Below, piece by piece: positions 7,743-15,612 of a DNA stretch of 64,000 nucleotides; within the stretch, counting starts at the first letter, position 1; every line of letters starts with the position of its first letter. The translations under genes and the position numbers were made by a program. The notes under the pieces were generated by a model, which saw nothing but the letters and a program-made list of their open reading frames with translations, was not told the DNA's origin and searched no databases. Origin of the DNA: a virus; IMG/VR virus record IMGVR_UViG_3300044993_000080, positions 20,417-84,416 of that record, one strand, 5' to 3'.

Positions 7743-8429
7743 TCATAACATAACGCCCCCTTTGTCCGCGACATATAGCTTGGGTGACTGGATGCGCTGT
7801 TTACCCGCGCCTTCCAACGCGCTACGGATAAGCGCGATCCCTTCGTTTTCGTTCATTATCTCGCCGTGCCGCCAAACCTCGTAATCTACCCAGCGCTTGA
7901 TGTGCACTCGCCCGGTGTCATCGAGCCGGTAGTCGCTAACTGGGTATAGTTTGCGGTCCACCGCACGCGGCCACGTGATCGAATAACTATAGGACCGCGC
8001 CTGCACGAATACGACTGGCCGATCCGGCATGACGGTGTGGTCCACCGCAATGTCGAAGGGCACACCGTTCTTAGTGGCCGGTAGCCCGTCCAGCCGCTTC
8101 GTGTATTTCGGTGCGGCGAGGTAAGGGCAGACCTTGAGCGCGTAGCTGGAGCACTCGTGGTGCATAGGGCTGTCGATGTAGCAGCCGTGAGGGTGGAAAG
8201 CCGATAGCGGCCCTCCTACCCACCATAGGTCGCCGATCTCCAGCTCTCCGCCGCATATCGGGCAAAGCATTTCCTCCAACGCCTGCCACGACTTGCGATC
8301 ATCGTTGACCGTAAACAGCGGCTCCCCTGCGTTGTCACGCGCCACGTTCCATGGGATAGGGAAGCCCCGCCGATCTCTCGGCAGGTGCTCCATGCGTTCA
8401 GGGACAGGCACGTCCCACCACTTAAACAT
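7743..8429 (-). CDS. Cys/His-rich phage protein of unknown function
   Basis: 228 residues from ATG 8429, overlapping the stop of the previous gene by 8 bases; an upstream in-frame start at 8519 would overlap far more and is rejected. Residues about 52-95 hold a possible zinc site: CPICGGELEIGD, then HPHGCY and HHECSSYALKVC. The C-terminal part is beta-rich. I recognise no named family. Confidence 0.75.
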   Translation of the reverse strand: MFKWWDVPVPERMEHLPRDRRGFPIPWNVARDNAGEPLFTVNDDRKSWQALEEMLCPICGGELEIGDLWWVGGPLSAFHPHGCYIDSPMHHECSSYALKVCPYLAAPKYTKRLDGLPATKNGVPFDIAVDHTVMPDRPVVFVQARSYSYSITWPRAVDRKLYPVSDYRLDDTGRVHIKRWVDYEVWRHGEIMNENEGIALIRSALEGAGKQRIQSPKLYVADKGGVML

Positions 8430-9462
8430 GGCAATCGACCGCAACAAGGATCGTGTCCGGGTCCATGGCTTCGAGCCGGGCCATGATTTCGCGGTGCCAG
8501 TGCTTATTCTCACCGGCAACTACGGCGAACATCAGCATCTGGCCCTTCTCGTGCCAGCCGTCCTTATCGACCAAAGCAAAGGGCAGGACGGTCGTGGCGG
8601 CCTTGCGGAATACCACGTCATCACGCGGGCCGATCCAGTCGGTCACGCTGTCGAAAAAGTCAATGATCTTGCCCCCGGCCCAATGCTTTCTGTTTTTGTC
8701 GGTCGCGTCGAATGCCACGACTTCACGGGCCGCTACGATTGCGGGCTGCTGGTTGAATACCTTCCGGGCCGTGTCGTAATCAGAAGCATAGCGTTCTTTG
8801 ATAGTCTCCCACGTCTCGGGCTTGGGGTGCTGCGCCATCGCCGCGTGGATGTCGTCATAGTAACGTCCGTAACGCTCCGTGGCAGTCTCGATGCGCTGCT
8901 TGAACGGCCAATCGCCCAGCCGGATCGAGTTGCCGTCTCTGCGAAAGCCCTGAAGCGCAGCCGGGACGTTCGGGTTGTCCTCGGTGCCCTCCTCGCTGAA
9001 CATGCCGCTCCAGCGCCCGCCAATGACATACCAGTCCCACTTACGGTTCGGGTTGGTGCGGTTCACCACGCGGATGACCTCGTGCTCGCAGCCGACAACC
9101 TTGCCGTCATCGGCTGCGAGCTTGATCTGGAGCTTGGCTTTGGCCGGGCGAACTTCGATGTAGCCGTATTTGTGTTTACCGCTGATGTCCGGCGTCTCGC
9201 CTTCCATGACAAACTCCAGCCCGTAGTGGCTGCGCGCCCAGTCGGCGAAGCTCGTCACTTCCCCGCTGCGGGTCGTCGCGTATTCCCAGCTTGCGCGCGC
9301 CCCGTCGGTCTCGTCGACATCGACCACGTATTCGTTGTCTATGCCGGTGCACTCGAACTCGTGGTAAGGTGCGAGCATCGGGGCGATGGCCGCGCTCAGA
9401 TCGCCATTGGCCTCGGCCACCTTCTCTGGCGGCACCGCTACTATCACGACAAAATGCGACAT
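8422..9462 (-). CDS. Conserved phage protein, MSHF...LAPYHEFECTG type
   Basis: 346 residues opening with MSHFVVIVAVPP and, near residue 30, LAPYHEFECTGIDNEYV, a pattern I know from a widespread family of phage proteins of unknown function. WDWYVIGGRWSG (about residue 143) is a second hallmark of that family. It lies in a run with two further conserved phage unknowns (9477-10193 and 10190-10984). No catalytic function can be named. Confidence 0.85.
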   Translation of the reverse strand: MSHFVVIVAVPPEKVAEANGDLSAAIAPMLAPYHEFECTGIDNEYVVDVDETDGARASWEYATTRSGEVTSFADWARSHYGLEFVMEGETPDISGKHKYGYIEVRPAKAKLQIKLAADDGKVVGCEHEVIRVVNRTNPNRKWDWYVIGGRWSGMFSEEGTEDNPNVPAALQGFRRDGNSIRLGDWPFKQRIETATERYGRYYDDIHAAMAQHPKPETWETIKERYASDYDTARKVFNQQPAIVAAREVVAFDATDKNRKHWAGGKIIDFFDSVTDWIGPRDDVVFRKAATTVLPFALVDKDGWHEKGQMLMFAVVAGENKHWHREIMARLEAMDPDTILVAVDCHV

Positions 9463-9476
9463 TCATTCAACTCCTG

Positions 9477-10193
9477 TTATGGGTGGTGTCGGGTTTGACC
9501 CACTCCGGGTGCTTCGCCCTCTTCCATCTTGAGAGAGCCTTCATTCCAGCCTACCGGCCATCTAAAGGTGTCACTGTTGACGCCCCAGAGGTGGTATTGG
9601 TTAGCTGTATCCACCACGCGATCCTCGCATGGGTAGAGTTCGACGGCCTCGCAGTTCGGGCCTAGCAGTTCGTTCTTGATGCGCTGCATGTCCGCCCAGT
9701 GGGCGCGCAACGGCTTCTGGTCGTGGCGCTTGATTGACAGGTGCACCATCTCGATCACGCCACCTTCACCATCCATGGTGAGAGTGCGCCGGACCGCCAC
9801 GTGATACCGGGAATTGATGTAGTGCTCGTCTTCCATAGTCGTGAGGTAGATCGCGCGCATCTCTTCCATGGTCTTGCCGGACTTGGCACCTAGAATGCGA
9901 AAGCGCTCTTCCGCTCCGGCGGTGAAGAGCTGGCGCAGGTCTACGTCTGCGGGCTTGAATGGCGTCCATTCCGGGTCCGCGTCGAGCCGCCGCAGCCGCT
10001 CTCGGTAGAGGTCGTCGAGTATCCGCTCGTAATCCTGTGCCGGGCGCTGGCCAATCTCCGCGACGGCATACTTGAAGTCCTCGACCATCTCGGGGATATT
10101 CGAGTGCAGTCCGGCCACTACCGCCATAACACGGTCGATCTTTTCTTTCAGGTCTGCGTCGGTGAGCCCGCGCAAAATTTCGGGAGTAATCAC
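9477..10193 (-). CDS. Conserved phage protein (DUF7694-like)
   Basis: 238 residues. The C-terminal half carries HLSIKRHDQKPLRAHWADMQ, then RIKNELLGPNCEAVELYPCE and VDTANQYHLWG, a signature recurrent in phage proteins that I associate with DUF7694; the DUF number is from memory. The N-terminal 130 residues are helical and charged. The start ATG overlaps the previous stop (10193/10190). Function unknown. Confidence 0.8.
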   Translation of the reverse strand: MITPEILRGLTDADLKEKIDRVMAVVAGLHSNIPEMVEDFKYAVAEIGQRPAQDYERILDDLYRERLRRLDADPEWTPFKPADVDLRQLFTAGAEERFRILGAKSGKTMEEMRAIYLTTMEDEHYINSRYHVAVRRTLTMDGEGGVIEMVHLSIKRHDQKPLRAHWADMQRIKNELLGPNCEAVELYPCEDRVVDTANQYHLWGVNSDTFRWPVGWNEGSLKMEEGEAPGVGQTRHHP

Positions 10194-10984
10194 AGCCTAA
10201 CCACCCTTCGTTTCGTATATGAGGTCGCGGAACCGGACGGTGCTTTGGGTTGCTTAGTTGCAACCGGGTGCAGCGCCACGGGCGGGTCATCATGGCCGTA
10301 GCCCAGCCGGGTCGCCCTGCGCGGAAGGTAAGGCTCCGGGCCGACCTGCGAACGATCCCAGTTGGCGTAGTGTGCACGGGACCACGTGTCTTCGGGATCA
10401 GCTTCAGCGCGGGCCTTGTCGCGCTCCAGCGCGACCATCAAAAGGTGAAGGCGAGGCACTTGACCCTCCGCCATGCTTTCGCGGCAAGCCCCCGCGTCAG
10501 TCCACCACGTGCCGCCTGCGAACAGGTAGAGGTATTCGCACCACGTCTCATTGTAGGCGTCCCAGAGGTCTGCGAAACTGGCATAGCTGCCCATCATGCG
10601 CTCGTAATCGCCTCTGTCCCGCCCGTAGAAACGACACATGCGGCTCTCAGGCATGGCGCTGATCTGGGCAAGCTCGTAGATAACGCGGCTGGGCTTGCCG
10701 TCTGTGTCGAGATACTGGCCCTTCTCTTCCAGAGACAGGGCGTCGAACTCGGCTCTGAAGTTACGCTTGATGTTAAAGCGCCACTCGAAGTCGTGCTTGA
10801 CGCCGATCACCTCACCCAACGATGACATATCACCGTGCCGGAACAGGTGCCGCGCGCCGTTGAAGCCGTGGTAATACTTCATCAGATACACGCCGTTGTA
10901 GGGCAGGTATCCGTCGCTGTGGCAATAGATCGCGTCGTAATGACCGTCCGGCTGGCGGATGGCTAGGCAACTGCGGGTGCTCAT
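10190..10984 (-). CDS. Conserved phage protein, MSTRS...YCHSDGY type
   Basis: About 264 residues. ATG 10984 lies 6-7 bases after GAGGAAG in the leader, so it is preferred to a TTG two codons upstream. MSTRSCLAIRQ followed by AIYCHSDGYLPYNG is a pattern common in phage proteins of unknown function. The C-terminal 40 residues look disordered, are translated across a degenerate palindrome (LHPVAT) and end in a basic tail (KRRVVRL). First gene of its transcript. Confidence 0.85.
   Translation of the reverse strand: MSTRSCLAIRQPDGHYDAIYCHSDGYLPYNGVYLMKYYHGFNGARHLFRHGDMSSLGEVIGVKHDFEWRFNIKRNFRAEFDALSLEEKGQYLDTDGKPSRVIYELAQISAMPESRMCRFYGRDRGDYERMMGSYASFADLWDAYNETWCEYLYLFAGGTWWTDAGACRESMAEGQVPRLHLLMVALERDKARAEADPEDTWSRAHYANWDRSQVGPEPYLPRRATRLGYGHDDPPVALHPVATKQPKAPSGSATSYTKRRVVRL
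10259..10272. repeat. Dispersed palindrome, variant TGCAACCGGGTGCA
   Basis: One mismatch to the TGCAACCGGTTGCA form. Inside the C-terminal codons of the 264-residue gene, 66 bases before the next start. Confidence 0.6.
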
Positions 10985-11010
10985 AATCAACTTCCTCTCG
11001 ACTAGGCGAG

Positions 11011-11039
11011 ACTATGGCCTAGGCAAGATTTGTTGTCAA
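11011..11039 (-). promoter_or_regulatory. Early-type promoter
   Basis: -35 TTGACA, spacer ACAAATCTTGCCTAGGC, -10 CATAGT. The -35 contains the TGA stop of the preceding gene (11036-11038). Drives 10984-9477 and probably 9462. Confidence 0.75.
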
Positions 11040-11605
11040 GCGATTTTTCGCAGTTTGTCCTTGTAATGTATCTCGATCTGAAGGGCGCTTTCCATGTAGA
11101 ACGGCCCCACACTGGTCGTAAAGTCCATTACGATTCTGCCGCCCACGATCTGGGTGATGCACTTCTGGGTCGCGTTGAGTTCATTGAAGTGCTCGATGAT
11201 GTGCTGCTCCAGTTCGAGATAACACTCGTCATCCATGAGCGCCCATTTAAGCAAAGTGCGCAGCGTGTATTCGTAAAAGAAGGCCGGGGCGGCATAGACG
11301 GGTAAGGCCCATTTGCGATCACCTGATCGGACCTTCCCATATTCCTCGACTACGCACTTGATCGTAGGCGAAAGCTCTTTCTTGTAGCGCGGGTCCAGCA
11401 CGACCGGGACTGGTAGTCTCGGGTCAGCGTAGCCCGCCTCTCGATACATAGTCCTGCCTGCCCCAGCAGGGACCCAATGCGCGTGATCCTCTAACGGTTG
11501 CTGACGTGCGGGCGGAATGACTGAGACTGGGGCCGGACGGCTACGAGCGCGCGGCGCTAAAGTGACGGGTGGGCGTGAGCGCGGCGGAGGTGAAACAACT
11601 GTCAT
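11036..11605 (-). CDS. Unrecognised protein with Pro/Arg-rich N-terminus
   Basis: 189 residues. The first 35 are a disordered Pro/Arg tag (SPPPRSRPPVTLAPRARSRP), the rest a folded helical domain with CITQIVGGRIVMDFTTSVGP near the C-terminus. The stop codon TGA is part of the -35 box of the next promoter. Starts behind GAGGAGCCCC. No family recognised. Confidence 0.75.
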   Translation of the reverse strand: MTVVSPPPRSRPPVTLAPRARSRPAPVSVIPPARQQPLEDHAHWVPAGAGRTMYREAGYADPRLPVPVVLDPRYKKELSPTIKCVVEEYGKVRSGDRKWALPVYAAPAFFYEYTLRTLLKWALMDDECYLELEQHIIEHFNELNATQKCITQIVGGRIVMDFTTSVGPFYMESALQIEIHYKDKLRKIA

Positions 11606-11628
11606 GGGGCTCCTCTTTGTGAGTGCCC

Positions 11629-11657
11629 ATAGTAAAGTAACCGGGATTTTACGTCAA
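11629..11657 (-). promoter_or_regulatory. Early-type promoter
   Basis: -35 TTGACG, spacer TAAAATCCCGGTTACTT, -10 TACTAT. Serves the 189-residue gene at 11605. Confidence 0.7.
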
Positions 11658-11664
11658 GCGAAAC

Positions 11665-11991
11665 TTAGAGCAGACTGATGTTCCTGCACGCCTTGATTTT
11701 GAAGATCGAGTAATAGAGACCAACAAAACAAACGATCATAACGACCGCAAGCGGGACAAGACACAGCCCCAAGATGAACGGCTTGACGTAGGGCATGAGG
11801 TTGTCCAGCGTGTGAAACAAACTCAATGCTACGGCGGGTATAATCACCGTGGAAAGCGATGACAGCATGAACAGGATGAAGCGCCCTTGCCACGTCATAA
11901 AGATGTGACCCCCACGGACACAGAACCCTTGGGCTTTGCACTCTTTGCAGATGTTTCGCGCCTCTCCAATCTCGCGCTCCAATAACTGCAT
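11665..11991 (-). CDS. Small membrane protein with Cys motif
   Basis: 108 residues from ATG 11991; an upstream in-frame TTG at 12066 is actually the -35 box of the promoter and is rejected. N-terminal CKECKAQGFC could bind metal. Two hydrophobic segments follow (FILFMLSSLSTVIIPAVALS and FILGLCLVPLAVVMIVCFVG), so it is a two-pass membrane protein. No family recognised. Confidence 0.75.
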   Translation of the reverse strand: MQLLEREIGEARNICKECKAQGFCVRGGHIFMTWQGRFILFMLSSLSTVIIPAVALSLFHTLDNLMPYVKPFILGLCLVPLAVVMIVCFVGLYYSIFKIKACRNISLL

Positions 11992-12037
11992 TACACTCGC
12001 CACCTTGGGTGTGGCCAAAACGGCCAAGCTGGGTAGT

Positions 12038-12066
12038 TTAATGAACCTCGACGCAATAATTGTCAA
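12038..12066 (-). promoter_or_regulatory. Promoter for the small membrane protein
   Basis: -35 TTGACA, 17-base spacer, -10 CATTAA. The spacer lacks the usual TAAAATC element. A palindrome variant lies 32 bases upstream. Confidence 0.6.
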
Positions 12067-12098
12067 GTGCCTCAGGTTATGGCCACAGCCCTTGCAAT

Positions 12099-12112
12099 AG
12101 CAACGGGTTGCA
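12099..12112. repeat. Dispersed palindrome, variant AGCAACGGGTTGCA
   Basis: One mismatch at the first base. Between the 115-residue gene and the promoter at 12038-12066. Confidence 0.75.
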
Positions 12113-12137
12113 AATTACGGGTTCGTAAATCTTGGTC

Positions 12138-12485
12138 TCAATCACGGTCTTTCGGTTCCTCAATAAAGACTTCTGGGGTTCCGATTACCGCCCCTGTCGC
12201 CGCCGCAAAAGCGGTGACTGCTTCTTCCATGAGGAAAAGGATCGTGGCCCCGATGTCCGGTTGTCCGTCCGGAGCGATCTGGTTTGCGACCTGCTCCGAG
12301 GTAAAGCCCCGTGCTTCACCTACGAATATAGCTGCGGTGCGCAGCCGCTCCTCGCTAGTGATACTGATGTCCACCACGTAGGTGGCGATTGTGGCAGGCC
12401 CAGATACGACAATCGGGCGGGACCGCGCCCTGACTGCCACAGGCGTTGTCGCCCTCGCTGCACTGTGCTTTGCTTTGATGGTCAT
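12138..12485 (-). CDS. Unrecognised small protein
   Basis: 115 residues beginning with a basic tag (TPVAVRARSRPIVVSG within the first 30). The middle is Ala/Ile rich, and the C-terminus contains a hydrophobic helix AVTAFAAATGAVIG followed by an acidic end. It sits between the Cys-His protein and the membrane protein. No family recognised. Confidence 0.7.
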   Translation of the reverse strand: MTIKAKHSAARATTPVAVRARSRPIVVSGPATIATYVVDISITSEERLRTAAIFVGEARGFTSEQVANQIAPDGQPDIGATILFLMEEAVTAFAAATGAVIGTPEVFIEEPKDRD

Positions 12486-12491
12486 ACATCA

Positions 12492-13241
12492 TCACCCCGT
12501 GTAGTATTTGCCGCCACTCCAGCGCTCCACAGTGCCGTCAGCCAACACCCGTTCGTAAAACTGGCCATCGTCGTCTAGTTCCCACTGCGACGCGTCCCGG
12601 ATGGCGGCCATGGCGAGCACCGCTGCGCGGTCTACCTCACCGGGCTCCAGCGCTTCCGCATATGCGTCCATGCCATCAGTCAGCGCCTTGCGCGGCATCA
12701 TCTCGCCAAAGGCTAAGAGGTTAGGGGTCCCGTGCTCTCTAAACCATGCAAGGTGGTTGGCGAGCGGTATGCTGATCCCCATGTAAACACACCGGGCACG
12801 GTATCCGGGAATGAGGTCACTCTCGGTCATGCTGTTGACGATAGACAGCCATGTCGGGTCTGACACTGATCCGTCAGGGTGCGTTACCCAAGCGTGATGC
12901 GTGGGCACCGACTGCTCCATACAGGCCCACCCCTCAGTGTATCGAAGCTCGCGGTGCTCAAGCGCCAACTGCATAGCGTTGGCAAAACAGTTGCCCGCTT
13001 TCATCTCCGGAAACGCGGACGCTGTGATTAACGCGGGTTTGGCTGTCGTGTTGAATAACACCATCTCCTCGGTGCACGAGTAGCGAAGCCGGAACGGCGG
13101 TGGCTGCCTCTGCACCATCTTGCGGCGCAACCACGTAGCTGCGGCAAGCTCCAACTTCAGAAACCGCACCAACAACTCCATGCGGTCTTCGGGCGGGGCA
13201 GTGAAGACCGAAGCATAATGCCGGAGCCCAGCGCCAATCAC
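12492..13241 (-). CDS. Phage protein with Cys-His-Asp (transglutaminase-like) pattern
   Basis: 249 residues from GTG 13241 (GTGA overlap with the previous stop). Three blocks in order resemble a papain/transglutaminase-type triad: KAGNCFANAMQLAL with a candidate Cys (about residue 83), THHAWVTHPDGS with His, and SDPTWLS with Asp. The same three-block arrangement occurs in phage proteins usually left unnamed. A protease, amidase or transferase activity is a guess from the triad order alone. Confidence 0.75.
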   Translation of the reverse strand: MIGAGLRHYASVFTAPPEDRMELLVRFLKLELAAATWLRRKMVQRQPPPFRLRYSCTEEMVLFNTTAKPALITASAFPEMKAGNCFANAMQLALEHRELRYTEGWACMEQSVPTHHAWVTHPDGSVSDPTWLSIVNSMTESDLIPGYRARCVYMGISIPLANHLAWFREHGTPNLLAFGEMMPRKALTDGMDAYAEALEPGEVDRAAVLAMAAIRDASQWELDDDGQFYERVLADGTVERWSGGKYYTG

Positions 13242-13546
13242 GATCTCTTCACCAGCTTGACGCGGGCACCGCCGGTATAGGTGTAGGTCTTCTCAACTAC
13301 CCAGTCGTCGCCTGTGTGCTCCGACAGGATGTCGGCGACTTTGCGCGGCGTGAGCTTCGAGTGCTTCGCCAGTTCGGCGTGCGAAAACTCGATCTCGCGG
13401 ATCGCTACACTGGTATACATCAGGACGGTAACGTCCAGCCCGTGCGCGTCGCGGTAGTGAGCGATGATCTCGGCGGCCTCACGGTCACGCGCCTCCTCCA
13501 TCATCGCCTCTTCACGGTCTTCGTCGTATGTCCGGTCACAGTCCAT
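13238..13546 (-). CDS. Small protein with winged-helix-like C-terminus
   Basis: 102 residues from ATG 13546, placed 6 bases after GAGGAG in the leader; an upstream in-frame start at 13579 lies inside the leader and is rejected. The N-terminal 35 residues are very acidic. The rest (IEFSHAELAKHSKLTPRKVA, then WVVEKTYTYTGGARVKLVK) looks like a helix-turn-helix with a beta wing. Possible regulator, not assigned to a family. Confidence 0.72.
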   Translation of the reverse strand: MDCDRTYDEDREEAMMEEARDREAAEIIAHYRDAHGLDVTVLMYTSVAIREIEFSHAELAKHSKLTPRKVADILSEHTGDDWVVEKTYTYTGGARVKLVKRS

Positions 13547-13569
13547 TTTAGTCTCCTCTCGACATAAGA

Positions 13570-13598
13570 GGAATGGCATAGCCCGGATTTTATGTCAA
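13570..13598 (-). promoter_or_regulatory. Early-type promoter
   Basis: -35 TTGACA, spacer TAAAATCCGGGCTATGC, poor -10 CATTCC; leader GTCGAGAGGAGAC follows. Serves 13546 and the coupled 13241 gene. Confidence 0.6.
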
Positions 13599-13621
13599 GC
13601 AAAAGCTGTGGAAAACTACCG

Positions 13622-14008
13622 CTAATGCAGCGCCTCTCGGAGCAAACGAACCGCATGGTCCAACGTGTCTTCGTAGTCCCACCCCTCGATCTCGGTAAGA
13701 TGGTAGAACACGTCATCAGGCGAGTGGCACGACTGACCGCCGAACCATTCCTTGCACCGCTCGCAAGCAAGTAGCAGACCCTCCGAAGTCAGGCGGTGGT
13801 AGCCGTGAACGGATAACCGGATCATCTTGTCCGGCAAGACAAGTATGTTGGGGCTCGGTGCGTTCAGAAGATGACGAGGCATAGGGCGAATATTACCATC
13901 CACATCGCCAATGACGCCCCGAATATGACCCTGCCCCTGATATACAGCGGGTATTTCTTCATCTGCGACTTCGGGCAGTCTTCGCGCATGGGCCGCGTCC
14001 TTCTTCAT
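13622..14008 (-). CDS. Unrecognised small protein with Cys pair
   Basis: 128 residues, start ATG overlapping the previous stop (ATGA). Near residue 83 CERCKEWFGGQSCHSPDD could hold a metal, and the C-terminal 40 residues are helical (DYEDTLDHAVRLLREAL). No family recognised. Last gene of the 14699 transcript. Confidence 0.72.
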   Translation of the reverse strand: MKKDAAHARRLPEVADEEIPAVYQGQGHIRGVIGDVDGNIRPMPRHLLNAPSPNILVLPDKMIRLSVHGYHRLTSEGLLLACERCKEWFGGQSCHSPDDVFYHLTEIEGWDYEDTLDHAVRLLREALH

Positions 14009-14517
14009 GCAATCCTGCTGTCGATAGGGTTGATATGTTGGTTATTGAGCCGTTCCCGCTCAAAGTCGTTCAACTCCTGTGGGATGTCGATCAAATAGGG
14101 CTCCCAAAGCTCGGGCGGTAGCTCGTAAGCCGGAAGGTGCGTCCAGCCCCAGTAAGCGGCCCGGGTGTAGCGGTGGATGCCGTCAATGATAAGGTGCTCG
14201 TCTGGTGTGTCGATACCAACGCCGGGCATGTGCGCGAGCAAGATCGGGTAGTTGCACACATCGTGCGCAGTGATGCGGTTCCAGCGGTGCGCCTCGATCC
14301 CACGATGCTGCATGGCGAACATGGTGAATGCCAGATCAATCGGGCACTGGATAATCGGAGGCGGTGCAGCCATCTTGGCGATTGCGTTATTGATGCGCTC
14401 GACCGCGAAGTGCCGGACTACGCCCGTCTTGTTGTCCACGTGGCTGAACACAACCTCACCCCGCACAGGGACGCCCTGTTCGTCGAACTCAAGGTCCAAT
14501 TCCCACCAGCGGATCAT
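14005..14517 (-). CDS. ParB/sulfiredoxin-fold protein
   Basis: 170 residues from ATG 14517 (ATGA overlap with the 61-residue gene). Residues about 115-130 read HLIIDGIHRYTRAAYWGW, matching the DG.HR box of the ParB/sulfiredoxin superfamily. No DNA-binding helix-turn-helix domain follows, so it is not a chromosome-partition ParB. It is the fourth ParB-like gene in the window, far from the cluster at 30988-34295. Could be an NTPase or nuclease-like enzyme; role unknown. Confidence 0.75.
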   Translation of the reverse strand: MIRWWELDLEFDEQGVPVRGEVVFSHVDNKTGVVRHFAVERINNAIAKMAAPPPIIQCPIDLAFTMFAMQHRGIEAHRWNRITAHDVCNYPILLAHMPGVGIDTPDEHLIIDGIHRYTRAAYWGWTHLPAYELPPELWEPYLIDIPQELNDFERERLNNQHINPIDSRIA

Positions 14518-14699
14518 GTGCGCACCGGTCGAAGATCGCCGCACAGTCGGCGCATAGCAAATTGAATGAACGCACGCTTCTCAGGGTTCGTCTCGGCCTC
14601 AAGCTCGACACGATAGCGTTCATAGCCTTCCAGTCGGCGCTGACGCTCCTGTTGGTTTTCGACCGGCTGTTGGGTCCCGTAGTTTCGAATGACGACCAT
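14514..14699 (-). CDS. Small charged helical protein
   Basis: 61 residues from ATG 14699, 6-7 bases after GGGAG in a leader reading CACTTATCGAAAGGGAG. Rich in Arg, Glu and Gln (QQERQRRLEGYERYRVELEA), probably a single long helix or coiled coil. An apparent longer frame upstream runs through the promoter and is rejected. First gene of a transcript with the ParB-like gene. Confidence 0.7.
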   Translation of the reverse strand: MVVIRNYGTQQPVENQQERQRRLEGYERYRVELEAETNPEKRAFIQFAMRRLCGDLRPVRT

Positions 14700-14724
14700 G
14701 TCAGTTCTCCCTTTCGATAAGTGA

Positions 14725-14753
14725 AGACTGCCATAGGCTAGATTTGTTGTCAA
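14725..14753 (-). promoter_or_regulatory. Early-type promoter
   Basis: -35 TTGACA, spacer ACAAATCTAGCCTATGG, weak -10 CAGTCT. The -35 contains the TGA stop of the small ORF at 14750-14890. The leader matches the anti-leader loop at 59547-59562 at 14 of 15 bases. Confidence 0.65.
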
Positions 14754-14890
14754 GCGCCACGGTCTGGCTCGTCGAAAATGAGCGCCCGTGACGGGCGCGC
14801 TGCAATAGGTTGCAAGCACTTGGGTTCGACCTTCGGCGCGAAGGGCGTCCTTCGCCGCTTCGTCTGGTTTGGCGGGTCATTGGGTATCAT
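14750..14890 (-). CDS. Candidate 46-residue protein
   Basis: Short frame from ATG 14890, 8 bases after the previous stop; basic N-terminus (NQTKRRRTPFAPKVEPK), then CLQPIAARPSRALIFDEPD. Its TGA stop lies inside the -35 TTGACA of the next promoter, exactly as in three better-supported genes, which favours it being real. The SD is weak and a GC hairpin (14782-14798) lies within it. Confidence 0.4.
   Translation of the reverse strand: MIPNDPPNQTKRRRTPFAPKVEPKCLQPIAARPSRALIFDEPDRGA
14801..14814. repeat. Dispersed palindrome, degenerate TGCAATAGGTTGCA
   Basis: Two mismatches. Inside the 46-residue ORF, next to a GCGCCCG/CGGGCGC hairpin (14782-14798). Confidence 0.45.
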
Positions 14891-14897
14891 GCGCCCA

Positions 14898-15113
14898 TCA
14901 GGTGTGGGTGCTGATGCTCGACATCTCGGCGTTGCGATGTTGATTGCGGCTGGGTGGTGGCGCGGTCGCCTGCGTAGGCTCGCTCGGGCAACTCACGGGC
15001 GATCTCTCGCGGGTGTAGCCTAGCTCACGCCCTGCCTCTTCCATCAGGATCAGGACACGCCGGGTGGTGCGTGGGTTTGCGAGGCTTGCGGGGATCGATA
15101 CCAGACCCGGCAT
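14898..15113 (-). CDS. Candidate 71-residue protein
   Basis: Frame from ATG 15113, 29 bases after the stop of the previous gene. The N-terminal half looks foldable (NPRTTRRVLILMEEAGRELG), the C-terminal half is Pro/Ser rich and disordered. The SD (AGG) is weak. A longer version starting at 15323 would overlap the neighbouring gene completely and is rejected. Unrecognised. Confidence 0.45.
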   Translation of the reverse strand: MPGLVSIPASLANPRTTRRVLILMEEAGRELGYTRERSPVSCPSEPTQATAPPPSRNQHRNAEMSSISTHT

Positions 15114-15144
15114 CACGCCACAACCTAGTTTTGATGCCAAGCCG

Positions 15145-15555
15145 TCACTCGGCGATGGGCGCGCGGGTCTTCTGGAGCCGGGCGTAGTTGGCCGCCCCGG
15201 TGTGGCCGCTGATGTAGGCGTCCTTGGCTGTGGTTTTGGCTGGGTCGCCACGATACTCGGCGCGGTTGTCCTCGCCCTTCTCGTAGTCCTCCCACCCGCG
15301 CCTGAAGTCGGTATTCCATCCACCCTTGTTAACCGGGCCTGCCGTGGTCTGCTCGATCTCGGGCTTGGGCGACTTGACGGGCTCCGGAGCAGGCTCGGGC
15401 TCTACCTTAACGACAGGTGCGGCCTCGGACGTTACAGGCGAGAGTTCCTTGGTCTTCGGCTTGGATGTGCGTTTGGGTGCGGATGTCTTTGCTGAGGCGG
15501 TCGCTGCCGTCTCGGTCTTCTGGGTCCGGGCGGGTGGGTTGGGTGCGTCCGACAT
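15145..15555 (-). CDS. Disordered Pro/Lys-rich protein with small C-terminal domain
   Basis: 136 residues from ATG 15555 behind GGAGGCCACC. The first 75 residues are low complexity (DAPNPPARTQKTETAATASA, then KRTSKPKTKE and PEPEPAPEPVKSPKPE) and start with the NPPAR tag. The C-terminal 60 contain NTDFRRGWEDYEKGE and DAYISGHTGAANYARL, which resemble short helical repeats. Function unknown; a linker or scaffold-like protein is possible. Confidence 0.72.
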   Translation of the reverse strand: MSDAPNPPARTQKTETAATASAKTSAPKRTSKPKTKELSPVTSEAAPVVKVEPEPAPEPVKSPKPEIEQTTAGPVNKGGWNTDFRRGWEDYEKGEDNRAEYRGDPAKTTAKDAYISGHTGAANYARLQKTRAPIAE

Positions 15556-15583
15556 GGTGGCCTCCGTTGCAATGAGGGCACCA

Positions 15584-15612
15584 CCCTTACGCCTGCTGGG
15601 TTTTATGGTCAA
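15584..15612 (-). promoter_or_regulatory. Weak early-type promoter
   Basis: -35 TTGACC, spacer ATAAAACCCAGCAGGCG, -10 TAAGGG. The -35 contains the TGA stop of the gene ending at 15609. Confidence 0.5.

Noticed and set aside
7243-9498. Long plus-strand frames in 7-10.5 kb (for example 8293-9498)
   Set aside because: Antisense to conserved phage proteins; high GC at third codon positions produces long mirror frames.
14776-14798. GCGCCCG/CGGGCGC hairpin with TCATTTT as terminator
   Set aside because: It lies inside the 46-residue ORF and the T tract is interrupted; not reported as a feature.
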